Shown in pieces: positions 35,701 through 47,491 of a stretch of DNA of 64,000 nt. The translations under genes and the position numbers were made by a program. The DNA comes from Echinometra lucunter. Lineage: Eukaryota; Echinodermata; Echinoidea; Camarodonta; Echinometridae. The stretch lies in the NCBI GenBank assembly GCA_029962745.1, contig CM057165.1:25403882-25467881 (forward strand), in the 5' to 3' direction. Each line of letters begins with the position of its first letter. Within the stretch, counting starts at the first letter, position 1. The notes under the pieces were generated by a model, which worked only from the letters and a program-made list of their open reading frames with translations, had not been told where the DNA came from and ran no database searches.

Positions 35701-38700
35701 CCGAAAGCTGAATTGTACAATATTTTAGCAATAATATATATACATGATAAAATAATCAATCATTTGATTGTAAATACAAGATAAACTTAGAAAATACTTA
35801 CAAAGTATCGCTGAATTGAAATTAACAAAAAAATTATATGCAAAGGAATAAATTGTAAAGTTAGTGAACAACCACGAGAAGAAGCTTCGTGTTCTGAAAA
35901 GGCACGATGAGGATAGGGTTTAAGAGAAATAGGTTAAGAGAGGGAGAAAGAGAGAGAGAGGGGGAGAGAGAAATGGAGAGTGAGGATAGATGGTGAAAAG
36001 CATGGGGAAAGGAAGAAGGCGGTTATTCACATTAACAATAGTATTTAAAGTAAAAACAACATCGGGAAGTATAGCAAAGTAAATTTAACATGTTTAAAGT
36101 AAGTTTTGCACAGTAAATACTTAAGCATCCGACAGGAAGTGTGTGGTGTGGGGAGTATAAGAAATAGGTGTTTTCACCTTTGAAAGACAATATTTGGCAT
36201 GATCAGTGGCGTAATGGGCCAAAGTATTTGGGGGGGCTCAATCTTTGCGGGGAGCGAAGCGACCAATCCCGAGGGAGTGTAGCGACCGAGCCAGGGGTAC
36301 CCCCCCCCCCTCATTTCCAACAAAAGAAGTAAATATCTTGAAAAATAAACATTTGAAGTAGAATACATGCAATATGAAACATCAAATTTGATGACTGTAC
36401 TATTACGGATAAGCGGTCATGAATCTACCGACGGGAAAAGGATTTTTTTTCATGAATTTGAAAACATGATTATGAAAACATGAAGCCCAAATAATCTTCG
36501 CAAGTTTCAAACAAATGCCAGCGTTACACAAAACACTTTAAATATTACTTATGATAATAATACAGACAAAGACACTATGAAATAAAAGGGACGAGCATGG
36601 GAGATGGTGTGATGCGGTGGGGTACCAGGGCTTACTCCCACAGTGGCGTAGCTAGGATTTAATTTTAGGGGGGCGGTAGTGAGCATGTGAAGCGTGTGAA
36701 TCACTTACTCGCTCCCGCTCCCTAGGGGGGGGGGGTGCAGGGAGGGGGGAGTTTCCCCCTCCCGCGCGAAGCGCGGAGGCTCCGACGTTTCTTTGAATTG
36801 TTCCTTGTCTGCTCCCGCTCTTCTTACGTTCTCTTACCTTTTCTTCTCTCGCTCCCGCTTTTTTCCTTCTTTTATTTTTTCTTTTTTTGTTGGCGTTTTG
36901 GAGGGGGCGACCCGCCCCATCGCCCCCCCCCCCCCCCTTGGATAAGCGGGTGCACTCCCATGGTAAAGGAGCTTTTTGCAATATTGATGGTTTGCAACTC
37001 TGTAAAAGAACGCTATTTGGGACTACTAACTTGAAGCCCGTGTCTAGTTTTGGTAAATATAAGAATATTCATTATCAAAGTTTGAAACCATTGTCAGATA
37101 AACAGATAATACCAAGTGTTATATCATAAAACACATTAATATTGATATTATGCGTGTTATGCCTTGCTATGCATGCTATTTGGGAAATTGTGAATGCGTT
37201 ACTTCACAGCAGAAAGGGAGTCTAGGGAGAAATAATGAAATTCGCGTGATATCACTAATATAAAATTGAAAATAAACCATGATTGAAATTTATTGGGGGG
37301 GGGGGGGGCGGCCCCCAAGCCCCCTCCAGTACGCCAGTGGGCATGATATTATTTGAGTAAAGGAGTGCTGATATACCGCTAAGTTATATAAACTATACTC
37401 GCTCAAGTAATAAATTTCATTATTCCAAAGTTAAAAATCAATCACTGCTCAATTCTGTCAGACATTACGGTCCACGCTTGTGGAATGATCTTTCAGACAA
37501 CATCAGAAGCTCTTCTACAATCAGCTCCTTTAAGTCTAAGTTTAAAAAAAAATGTATATTTTTTCCTATGCAGATTGACCTTCATACCTTCATTGATAGA
37601 CATTACCATTACCCCTCTCCCCCGTATGTTTGCTGGTGTTTGCTGGTGGTTTGCATGTTGGTGAATTGAATGACGTGTATCTATGTTTTCTATTACTTTA
37701 CTTTACTTTACTTTGTTTATTTGTTATGTGTATATCATACGGAGCTACACCTTACAAGTTTTCAACTTTTTTGTAGTTTCCTTTTCTTCAATCCTTTATG
37801 TTATGTATATATATATATATATATATTTTTTTTTTTTTTACACTGTAAATACTATTGTCATTTTTTGTTTTATGATTGAGAGAAAGAATAAATCAAACTT
37901 GATCTTGAACTTGAACAGAACATCCGAGGAGTGGTAGAGATAAGGAGTTCAAGGATTAGATTTCATGTAGAGCCCTCACTATGAAAGGGATTGGACTACA
38001 TCAATACCTCTCAGTCCTGCATCTTACAGGGTAAAATTTAGACGGGTTTCTTAGTTGTCTAGTTTGGTTTGCCATGGCTTGGGGCAACCAGTCTGAACTC
38101 GGGGGATATCATTAGACTTTTACCGAATTTGATGCATTTATCATTATGTCTATCCTCTAGCGTTTGCGATTGTGTAACATCAAGGGCATTGTCATACGTG
38201 AGGTATTGAGAGCCTAGAATGAGCCTGAGAGCCCGCTTCTGAACCCCTTCCAACAGCAATCTTTGCTTTTTAGTGACATTTGAATGCTAGACAGGTAACG
38301 CATACTCTCACAATGGGCGTATATACCCTCTATAAATCAGAAGGAAATCGTCAACAGGCAGTCGGAAAGGGATGATGGAACGACGGATAAACATCCTTCT
38401 GTTAGTCTTTTGAAGCATGTTATTGACCTGTTCACCCCATTTCAAATCAGACTGAATGTAGACACCCAAAATCTTCAGGACTTTAACCTTGGACAGTGTA
38501 TGATCATTGAGTGTCAGGTTCAGTGGGACTGAACCATTTCTCCCGAAATCTACACTCATTGTGTTACATTTACTATTATTCAATAACATTTGGTTGCTTA
38601 CACACCAACTATTCAGCGAATCAAGAACACTCTGTGTAAATGCCCTTCCACATAACAATGGGAGCAAATGATTAAACTTTCACAATGAAAACGGCATAGT

Positions 38701-39948
38701 AATGAGTTTTCGCTCTCTGAATCTCTTTTCCAGCCCCCCCCCCCCGAAAAATAAGGAAGAAAAAAAAGTTTCTGTCAAGTCCAAAATTTGGATGTCTCCA
38801 AAATTTGGAGTAGACATCTGGAGTAGACACAAGGGTGACTAGATACCCCACATATGATTTTTAATCATTTTTTTCCAATTAGGAAACTTAATTGTCTTTC
38901 AACCTGGTAGGTTAACATGAAATGAGCTGTGTGTATGAGTGAACACATTGATTCAACTTAATGTTCCAAACCGTCAAAGTAACAGCTTAAAAACGCAGCC
39001 ATTATACTTTTTCTAAGTCAAACGACTTGGAATTCACTGTCACACTGCACTGGATATTGCAAGCAAATCATGAATGAAGTATGCATGGTTCGTTACACTT
39101 GAAAAGAAGTGTACAGTGTACTTATATCCTCAGGCTACACCACTGAGTAATCATATAATGTCATTACATTTGATTCATAACTGCGTAAGTTCATAAATTC
39201 ATAAATTCATCATGAAGTCATGAATCGATAACAACAACACAAAAATCACATATGGGCATGTAATCATCCATGTGGCTACTTCAGATGTCATTTAAAGTTG
39301 GATGTAACAAAAGCTTGCCCCTTTTTCTTCATTTCTTTCCTTTTTCATTTTTTTTTGTGGGGGGGGGGGAGGGGGGTGGGTGGGTGGGAAGAGATATAGA
39401 GAGCAAAGACTCATTTCCGTAATTTCAGCAAGTCTCACTATATGTTAGTTTGATCTTTTGCTCCCATTGTTATGTGGAAGGGCATTTACACATGAATGGC
39501 AAACTGTCCATTTTTGCAATTTTTACTTTTGTACCTTGGAAGAGAAAAACACATGTTCTCACTCATGCGTGAAATTTCTCTTTATGTTCATCTACCAGAT
39601 CAAAAAACCATTAAATTTCCTTTCATTTGATGTATGATATATTGATTTTTTTATCAAAGTCTTCTATGACAAATTTGAACATAAAAGGTGTTTACTTTCT
39701 CTTTTTTTTTAGTATAAGAACTGTCTAAAATGGTGAAGCATTTCACATTAATATCGCATGCATTATACATGTAGCATCATGACTGCGATCGTTTTCTTAG
39801 TATTGGAAGGCTGAGGACTCACCAGAAAATTACGTCCAGTAGTAACGTTTGATCTCAAGAACTGGTAGTCGCCAATTTGATCTAAAATTACCAAGGCAAC
39901 TAAGGCCAACAATGAGGTTATCACACAGATACTTCTTGAACTCGGCAT
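32739..39948 (-). CDS. NXPE family protein (neurexophilin and PC-esterase domains), complete
   Basis: Exons in transcript order are 39948-39823, 35346-34768, 34227-34055 and 33591-32739, with phases 0, 0, 2 and GT/AG borders, encoding 576 aa. The N-terminus MPSSRSICVITSLLALVALVIL is a signal anchor or signal peptide. Exon 2 is the neurexophilin-like Ig-type domain (YYFVCDELELRIYARNGRNQ ... NGDGTYTAYF). Exon 3 is a Cys-rich linker (FCNFTDQATGSPWFCEKP, FNCSNWKKHRIDGGKC). Exon 4 is the PC-esterase domain with the nucleophile motif VYFLGDSTIRQ (block I) and the acid/His block DNAHPTGSH. Vertebrate NXPE proteins are about 550 aa and enter the secretory pathway; some sialate O-acetyltransferase activity is reported for NXPE1, but this copy's substrate is unknown. 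TTTACTTTCAG directly precedes the start codon, so a 5' untranslated exon is likely upstream. Confidence 0.93.
33724..33926. mobile_element. MITE of the GTTTCATAAAG family in NXPE intron
   Basis: GGGGGTGTTTCACAAAGAGT at the left mirrors CTTTGTGAAACACCCCC at the right; 203 bp, in the intron between the last two coding exons, close to the 34055 donor. Confidence 0.7.
35404..35665 (+). repeat. Left arm of a 4.3-kb inverted pair within NXPE intron 1
   Basis: Holds GTAAACACTTTTTCC, AGAAGACTTTGATAAAAAA, ATCTGGTAGGTGA, CTTCCAAGGTAC and AAATGGACAGTTTGCCATTC. The same blocks recur in reverse order and opposite strand at 39491-39698; a weaker direct copy is at about 38870-38970. Confidence 0.65.
36204..37339. 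mobile_element. Composite hAT-type non-autonomous element, copy B
   Basis: Same family and layout as 26864. Ends CAGTGGCGTA/TACGCCAGTG with its own perfect 8-bp duplication GGCATGAT (36196-36203 and 37340-37347). It also carries the nested element at the homologous internal position, and is about 180 bp shorter than copy A. Confidence 0.85.
36641..36952. mobile_element. hAT-type MITE nested in composite copy B
   Basis: CAGTGGCGTAGCTAGG left end; right end worn (GGATAAGCGGGTG). Flanks TACTCCCA and CACTCCCA equal, with one change, the duplication seen in copy A. Confidence 0.75.
37350..37915 (+). pseudogene. LINE 3' fragment
   Basis: HYGPRLWNDLSDNIRSSSTI and FKSKFKKKCIFF match the C-terminal end of Jockey-superfamily reverse transcriptases. 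It is followed by AT-rich 3' sequence with a (TA)n run at about 37808 and the tail ATAAATCAAACTTGATCTTG. Confidence 0.65.
37985..38670 (-). pseudogene. LINE reverse transcriptase C-terminal fragment
   Basis: Reads FTQSVLDSLNSWCVSNQMLL, NNSKCNTMSVDF, VKVLKILGVYIQSDLKWGEQ and, after a stop, LLEGVQKRALRLILGSQYLT. These are the post-catalytic thumb and C-terminal part of an L2/CR1-like RT. A 38-bp block from its 5' end recurs inverted at about 39450-39490. Confidence 0.7.
39491..39698 (-). repeat. Right arm of the inverted pair within NXPE intron 1
   Basis: Inverted match to 35404-35665, ending 125 bp from the first coding exon's donor. The pair could fold the intron into a long stem. Confidence 0.65.
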
Positions 39949-40085
39949 GGCTGAAAGTAAAGGAAATCAAATGGCTAAAATTAGAAGAAGATGAATTTCA
40001 CAATAACACAATTTTAAGTAGCCAGATTATGTTCAAGCCAAGTTATTATGTAAATGCCAGAAAACAAGTTAATCCAAGTCCATAT

Positions 40086-42504
40086 TAGGCCATGGGCTAG
40101 TGGGGGTCATAGTGCACCCCCGGTGTGACTTACGGAAATGGTTATTTTCATGTAGCCCTAGGTCTAACAATTCAGAAAATTGATGTTGCCAGCAAAAAAA
40201 CTGGGATGGAAGATACCCCCCATGGACTTTTTGACCACGCCCACTTTTACAGCTGATTGTAGAAAATGAGGGGTATTGAGAGTTTGTAACTGCTCTAACT
40301 TTGCAATTCTTCACATACATATGTTGTATGACCCCTTAAAATGTCGGTCTAATTGAGTTCTACAAGTTTTTGCTGCGTTTTATGCAAATTTTTATGGTGA
40401 AAAGGTCACCAGAGGTCAAAAGGTCACAAATTTTGACCTTTAAATCTTTAAAATAGAGCAAATGCAGAGATTTTTTTATTACAAAGACCCTATAACAATT
40501 TTTTTTCATTGAAATTTGATTAAAATGGAAAGTTACATATGTCCAATCATGTATTTATTCAAAACCAGAAAGTTAATGTTGCCAGTGAAAAAACTGGGAT
40601 GGCAGATGCCCCCATGACCACGCCCACTTTTACAGCTGGTTGTAGAAATTTAGGGGTATAGATAGTTTGTAACTGCTCTTACTTTGCAATTCTTCAGAAA
40701 TATATATCACATGACCCCTTAAAATGTCGGCCTAATTGAGTTCTACAGGTTTGTGCTGCGTTTTATGCAAATTTTTATGGTGAAAAGGTCACCAGAGGTC
40801 AAAAGGTCACAAATTTTGACCTTTATATCTCTAATATAGAGCAAATGCACAGATTTTTTTATCACAAAGACCCAATATCAATTTTTTTTTTCATTGAAAT
40901 TTGATTAAAATTGAAAGTTACTTATGTCCAATCATGTATTTATTCAAAACCAGAAAGTTAATGTTGCCAGTGAAAAAACTGGGATGGCAGATGCCCCCAT
41001 GACCACGCCCACTTTTACAGCTGGTTGTAGAAATTTAGGGGTATAGATAGTTTGTAACTGCTGTACGTTTGCAAATCTTCAGAAATATATACCATATGAC
41101 CCCTTAAAATGTTGCCATAATTGAGCTCAACAACTTTGTGCTGCATTTTATGCAAATATCTTTATGGTAAAAAGGTCACCAGAGGTCAAAAGGTCACAAA
41201 TTTTGACCTTTATATCTCTAATATAGAGCAAATGCACAGATTTTTTTATTACAAAGACCCTATATCAATTTTTTTTTCATTGAAATTTGATTAAAACGGA
41301 AAGTTACATATGTCCAATCATGTGCTTATTTAATACCAGAAAGTTAATGTTGCCAGTCAGAAAACTGGGATGGAAGATACCCCCATGACCACGCCCACTT
41401 TTACAGCTGGTGGTAGAAATTTAGGGGTAAAGATAGTTTGTAACTGCTGTACGTTTGCAATTCTTCAGAAATATATATCATATGACCCCTTAAAATGTTG
41501 GCATAATTGAGCTCAACAAGTTTGTGCTGCATTTTTTGCAAATATCTTTATGGTGAAAAGGTCACCAGAGGTCAAAAGGTCACAAATTTTGACCTTTATA
41601 TCTCCATTATAGAGCAAATGCACAGATTTTTTTATTAAAAAGACCCTATATCAATTTTTTTTTCATTGAAATTTGATTAAAATTGAATGTTACATATGTT
41701 CAATCATGTTCTTATTTAATACCAGAAAGTTAATGTTGCCAGTGAAAAAATTGGGATGAAAGATACCCCAATGACCACACCCACTTTTACAGCTGGTGGT
41801 AGAAATTTAGGGGTATAGATAGTTTGTAACTGCTGTACGTTTGCAATTCTTCAGAAATATATATCATATGACCCCTTAAAATGTTGCCATAATTGAGCTC
41901 AGCAAGTTTGTGCTGCATTTTATGCAAATATCTTTATGGTAAAAAGGTCACCAGAGGTCAAAAGGTCACAAATTTTGACCTTTATATCTCTAATATAGAG
42001 CAAATGCACAGATTTTTTTATTACAAAGACCCTATATCATTTTTTTTTATTGAAATTCGATTAAAATTGAAAGTTACATATGTCCAATCATGTGCTTATT
42101 TAATACCAGAAAGTTAATGTTGCCAGTGAAAAAATTGGGATGAAAGATACCCCCATGACCACACCCACTTTTACAGCTGGTTGTAGAAATTAAGGGGTAT
42201 AGATAGTTTGTAACTGCTGTAAGTTTGCAATTCTTCAGAAATATATATCATATGACCCCTTAAAATGTTGGCATAATTGAGCTAAACAAGTTTTTTGCTG
42301 CGTTATATGCATTTTTTTTATGGTAAAGAGATCACCAGAGATCAAAAGGTCACAAATTTTGACCTTAACATCTAATATAGAGCAAATGCAGGGACTTTTT
42401 TATCACAAAGACTCTATAAGAGACTTTTTCATTGAAAATTAATTAAACTAAACGTTACATCTCTCCATTCATGTTTTTATTCAATACCAGAAAGTTAATG
42501 TTAC

Positions 42505-42535
<31 letters not shown>

Positions 42536-45500
42536 CTTGGATGGAAGATACCACATGACCATATCAGCAGGCAAATGCTTGGTATGCAGAATGAAGGGAT
42601 AGTAATTCGAAGAACTGTCATCAGATCAAGGAATATTTTACAGCAAATGTTACTCTCAAATCTTTCATGGCCTGAGATCACAACTAATATTTGGACAATG
42701 CAGTTTGTTATACATCGTCATTACGAAATGAACGTGATTTCAATGAATAAAACAAATGCCAGCTTGTATATTACATGTATATTACCTTTTTTTTATCAGT
42801 TTTAGTTTAGTTTAGTTTATTAACTCAATCACCCTCCTGGGGTATGTGAGTAAAAACAAACAAAATATAAACTGGCAAGAATAACAATGTAAATGTAATA
42901 CAAAAACATGAGATGGACATTATATACAGGTGATGAAACTACAGAATACAGAAAATAACTATCTACAGCAGGCACTGTGCCTGGGTTATGTGTAAATACT
43001 GTAAACATAATAAAACACAAATAAATCACACACAAGAAAAATATTTTTACTGCCTATCAAAGAAATCAACAACTATCTTACAAAACTTTGCTAGTTTTGA
43101 TAACACTGTACCTTTGGAAATTGGAATGGTTAAAAAGTAGATCCATTTTGTATACATTAGGTTGTTTCCAAAATATTTCTTCATGGCTTGTTTACGATAA
43201 TTCTCAAAAACTGGACACTGGAATAGATAATGATATTCATCTCCTATCTGGTTCAGGGTGCAATATTCACATATTCGTTCACCACGAGTGAAATCCCTTC
43301 ATTCTACATACCAAATGCTAAATTCCACCTTTTTTCAAGCATCTGCTGATATTAAACAAAAACAAAATTACAGCTATGAAACTGCTCATTTTAATTCATT
43401 TCCAGTATAAAAACTGTGTTATAGGATCATGGTGGTAAAAAAACTGTATTTGCTATATATCATAGGTAAATTTAGGTCAAAGTTTGCCACCTTTTGACCT
43501 CTGGTGACCTTTCCACAGCATAAGTTTGCATGAAATGTATCACAAATTTGTAGGACTAGTAAATCAACTTTTTAAAGTGGTCACAGAGAAGACATTAGTG
43601 AAGAATTTCGAAGTTAGAGCAGTTATAAACTAATTTTCCTACACCATCTATAAAAGTGGGCTCGGTTATCAAGACCTCAGTTCCTTTTCATTTATTTTTC
43701 CATCATTTCTATTCAGTCCATGACTCTATTTTTACTCACCATTTCCTTTATATTCAGAACATTCTTCTTCCACCCTTGGTTCTTCCATTATTTGTTTCTG
43801 AATTGATTTAATTTCTCTGTAATTTGAGTTATTTTTGTTTGTAATACCAACGTGATGTGAAGTGTGCATTATTGCAGGAAAATAAATAAGAGCACCGATG
43901 GAATTCAGCTTGTCGATATCTTCATTTTGAGTTTTTCATTTTAGTTATAATATACATATTTTTAGTTCTTCTTATGTTGATTTGGTACTGCTCATAGCTT
44001 TGTGACTTTGACTGATTTTACCTGCTTTATGACTGATTGTAGGGTGTTTCAGCAAGGAATTGTGAAGTGTTACGCTCCTTTTTGACACATGTATGTCAAA
44101 ACTTACAAATAATCCTTAGAACATGTAGAAGATAAGTACCAGATTGTTGATTCTACTTCTTCTTCTTCATACATTTGTTTACTGATATTAAGTAAAAACA
44201 TGATTGCAGTATGTAACTTTTAATTTCAATTTATTTTCAATGAAAAACAAATCTGTTAAGGGGTTTTGGTGATTTAAAAATGCATTTGCTCTGTATCAAG
44301 GTAGAGGTCAAATTTTGTAACTTTTTGACCTCTGGTGACATTTTCACCATGAAGAAAAATGCATAAAAATTAGCACAAACTTGTAGAGCTCAATTATGCC
44401 AACATTTTAAGGGGTCATATGATATATATTTCTGAAGAATTGCAAAGTTAGAGCAGTTAAAAAAAATATCAATACCCCTAACTTTCTACAACCAGCTGTA
44501 AAAGTGGGCGTGGTCATGGGGACATCTGCCATCCCAGTTTTTTTCACTGGCAACATCAACTTTCTATTATTAAATAAGAACATAATTGGGCATATGCAAC
44601 TTTCAATTTTAATCAAATTTCAATGAAAAAAAAATTGATATAGGGTCTTTGTGATTAAAAAAAAATCCCTGCATTTGCTCTATATTAGAGATATAAAGGA
44701 CAAAATTTGTGACCTTTTGACCTCTGGTGACCTTTTTACCATAAAAATTTGCATAAAACGCAGCACAAACCCGTAGAACTCAATTAGGCCGACATTTTAA
44801 GGGGTCATACAACATATATATGTGAAGAATTGCAAAGTTAGAGCAGTTACAAACTATTAATACCCCTAATTTCCTACAATCAGCTGTAAAAGTGGGCGTG
44901 GTCATGGGGCATCTGCCATCCCAGTTTTTCCACTGGCAACATTAACTTTCTGGTATTGAATAAATACATGATTTGACATATGTCACTTTAAATTTTAATC
45001 AAATTTCAATGAAAAAAATTTGTTATAGGGTCTTTGTAATAAAAAAATCTCTGCATTTGCTCTATTTTAAAGATTTAAAGGTCAAAATTTGTGACCTTTT
45101 GACCTCTGGTGACCTTTTTACCATAAAGATATTTGCATAAAATGCAGCACAAACTTGTTGAGCTCAATTATGGCAACATTTTAAGGGGTCATATGATATA
45201 TATTTCTGAAGAATTGCAAACGTACAGCAGTTACAAACTATCTTTACCCCTAAATTTCTACCACCAGCTGTAAAAGTGGGTGTGGTCATTGGGGTATCTT
45301 CCATCCCAATTCTTTCACTGGCAACATTAACTTTCTGGTATTAAATAAGCACATGATTGGACATATGTAACTTTCAATTTTAATCAAATTTCAATGAAAA
45401 AAAAATGATATTGGGTCTTTGTGATAAAAAAATCTGTGCATTTGCTCTATATTAGAGATATAAAGGTCAAAATTTGTGACCTTTGACCTCTGGTGACCTT

Positions 45501-46199
45501 TTCACCATACAAATTTGCATAAAACGCAGCACAAACCTGTAGAACTCATTTAGGCCGACATTTTAAGGGGTCATATGATATATATTTCTGAAGAATTGCA
45601 AAGTAAAAGCAGTTACAAACTATCTATACCCCTAAATTTCTACAACCAGCTGTAAAAGTGGGCGTGGTCATGGGGGCATCTGCCATCCCAGTTTTTTCAC
45701 TGGCAACATTAACTTTCTGGTATTGAATAAATACATGATTGGACATATGTAACTTTCCATTTTAATCAAATTTCAATGAAAAAAAATTGTTATAGGGTCT
45801 TTGTAATAAAAAAATCTCTGCATTTGCTCTATTTTAAAGATTTAAAGGTCAAAATTTGTGATCTTTTAACCTCTGGTGACCTTTTCACCATAAAAATTTG
45901 CATAAAACGCAGCACAAACTTGTAGAACTCAATTAGACCGACATTTTAAGGGGTCATACAACATATGTATGTGAAGAATTGCAAAGTTAGAGCAGTTACA
46001 AACTCTCAATACCCCTCATTTTCTACAATCAGCTGTAAAAGTGGGCGTGGTCAAAAAGTCCATGGGGGGTATCTTCCATCCCAGTTTTTTTGCTGGCAAC
46101 ATCAATTTTCTGAATTGTTAGACCTAGGGCTACATGAAAATAACCATTTCCGTAAGTCACACCGGGGGTGCACTATGACCCCCACTAGCCCATGGCCTA
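40086..46199. mobile_element. 6.1-kb foldback element with tandem-repeat arms
   Basis: TAGGCCATGGGC at the left and GCCCATGGCCTA at the right; the outer ~235 bp of the two arms translate identically over 78 residues. The left arm (to about 42530) has six to seven direct units of 381-393 bp; the right arm has five inverted units from about 44270, with a worn unit at 43400-43690. Each unit contains AGGTCACCAGAGGTCAAAAG, TATGACCCCTTAAAATGT and CCACGCCCACTTTTACAGCT. Centre 42545-44260 is unrelated and includes a LINE relic. Only TAT is shared by both flanks. Foldback elements with repeated arms (TU) are known in sea urchins; identity with them is untested. Confidence 0.85.
43047..43286 (-). pseudogene. 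LINE C-terminal zinc-binding end, inside the foldback centre
   Basis: Reads RGERICEYCTLNQIGDEYHY LFQCPVFENYRKQAMKKYF and ends LAKFCKIVVDFFDRQ before a stop: the C-x2-C...H-x4-C terminal motif of non-LTR retrotransposon ORF2. A stop four codons upstream marks truncation. The 3' tail continues to about 42810 (TTAGTTTAGTTTATTAACTC on the plus strand). Confidence 0.75.
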
Positions 46200-47406
46200 T
46201 ATAACAATGTATAAGAATCAACTGTGCATGTTTGACATTGATAATAATCATCATGGTGATGATATTAATAATAATAATAATGATGATGATAGCAATTAAT
46301 ACAACGAAAATGACAGTGGTAATAACAGTATTATAATTCATAATAAATAATAATAAAAATAACATTATTACTATACTACTACAACTACTAGTACTATTTC
46401 ATGTATCACAAATGCTGGTGTAGAGGGCTGTTGGTTTTGTGAATAATATTGGGCACCTGAGACATATTTATCAATGAAAGGTCCAAACACAATTTAACAT
46501 TGTGATATCGAAATGAAGAACTACTCCCAATTATATAGCGATAAAACCAGTTCCAAAAATCCTAATCTTTACTGGAGTGAGTAGGTGAGCCATTTGGCCC
46601 TTTGGCATGTTTGGGAAGAATAGGGAGCCTGCCGGGCCCTGGTGGACTTACATGGGTCTTAATGGTACCATGTTTCATTTCAGTCCTGATAATGAATAAT
46701 CATTTTCTACTTACACCCGACGAATGTGTTTAGTTCAAAGTTTGTGCTGAAATTCATTTTAAAAAGCAAAAAACAAAAAACAAAACAAAAACTATGTACA
46801 GCAAGCCTCGGCTAAAAGGAAAACAAACAAACAAAAGAAGCAAAAATTGGCACTTTGGGCACACTTTAAAAATAATCAGTCGGTGCCATCGCTTTCAGCA
46901 TTAGGATTTGCATGGGAAATAATCTAAAAAAAAAGTGCAAACTATTTCACAGGATAGGAGCCGCCTGTATAACATAGAGTTACATATTCTCCGTATATTG
47001 TAACTCTATGCTGTATACACCTAGCTGTGGAAGCTTTATCAACCAAAGATCGTGTAGGCTACACGAAAATTTTACGCGTCCATTCCTAGCTTTAATTACT
47101 GAATAGCCTACAGATTTAAATAAAATAATGCAAGAAACTTACTCAAGAATATCCTGCTAAGACACAAGGATTGGCTGTAGTATCCGAGAAGTGTTAACGC
47201 AAAACCAGACACATGTTGTACCAAGACACCAATTCACCATGAAAACAGACGGATCGGAGTAACGAATAAATATCTCAGTCGAACTGCAAAAAATCACAAA
47301 ACCGATTCGGATTCGACCGATTCTCGGCCATTTTTTTTTAGGGGGGGGGGGGAGTGTATCACAGGTCTCCTATTGCTCCGGTTCGTGTGACTGTGATACG
47401 TAATAC
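46200..47406. other. Upstream flank of NXPE; candidate 5' untranslated exon near 47143-47290
   Basis: No coding gene. Simple AAT/GAT tract at 46262-46370. On the minus strand a strong donor GTAAGT lies at 47142-47137; paired with the acceptor TTTCAG just before the 39948 start codon it would make a 7.2-kb 5' untranslated intron holding the foldback element. This pairing is a guess from splice signals only. Confidence 0.3.
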
Positions 47407-47491
47407 CACTGGCGTAGCCAGGAAATTTCAAGGGTGGGGGGGGGGGGGGGAGGGGGCAAGGCGAGGGAGCGAAGCAACCGAGCGTGGGCCC

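Noticed and set aside
40069..40320. 83-codon frame repeated identically at 45965-46204
   Set aside because: It is the same terminal arm of the foldback element read from both ends; no domain and no codon signal beyond arm identity.
40185..42500. Possible CRISPR-like or satellite array
   Set aside because: Units of ~385 bp are adjacent with no unique spacers, and the array is inverted in the other half of one bounded element, so it is neither CRISPR nor a free satellite.
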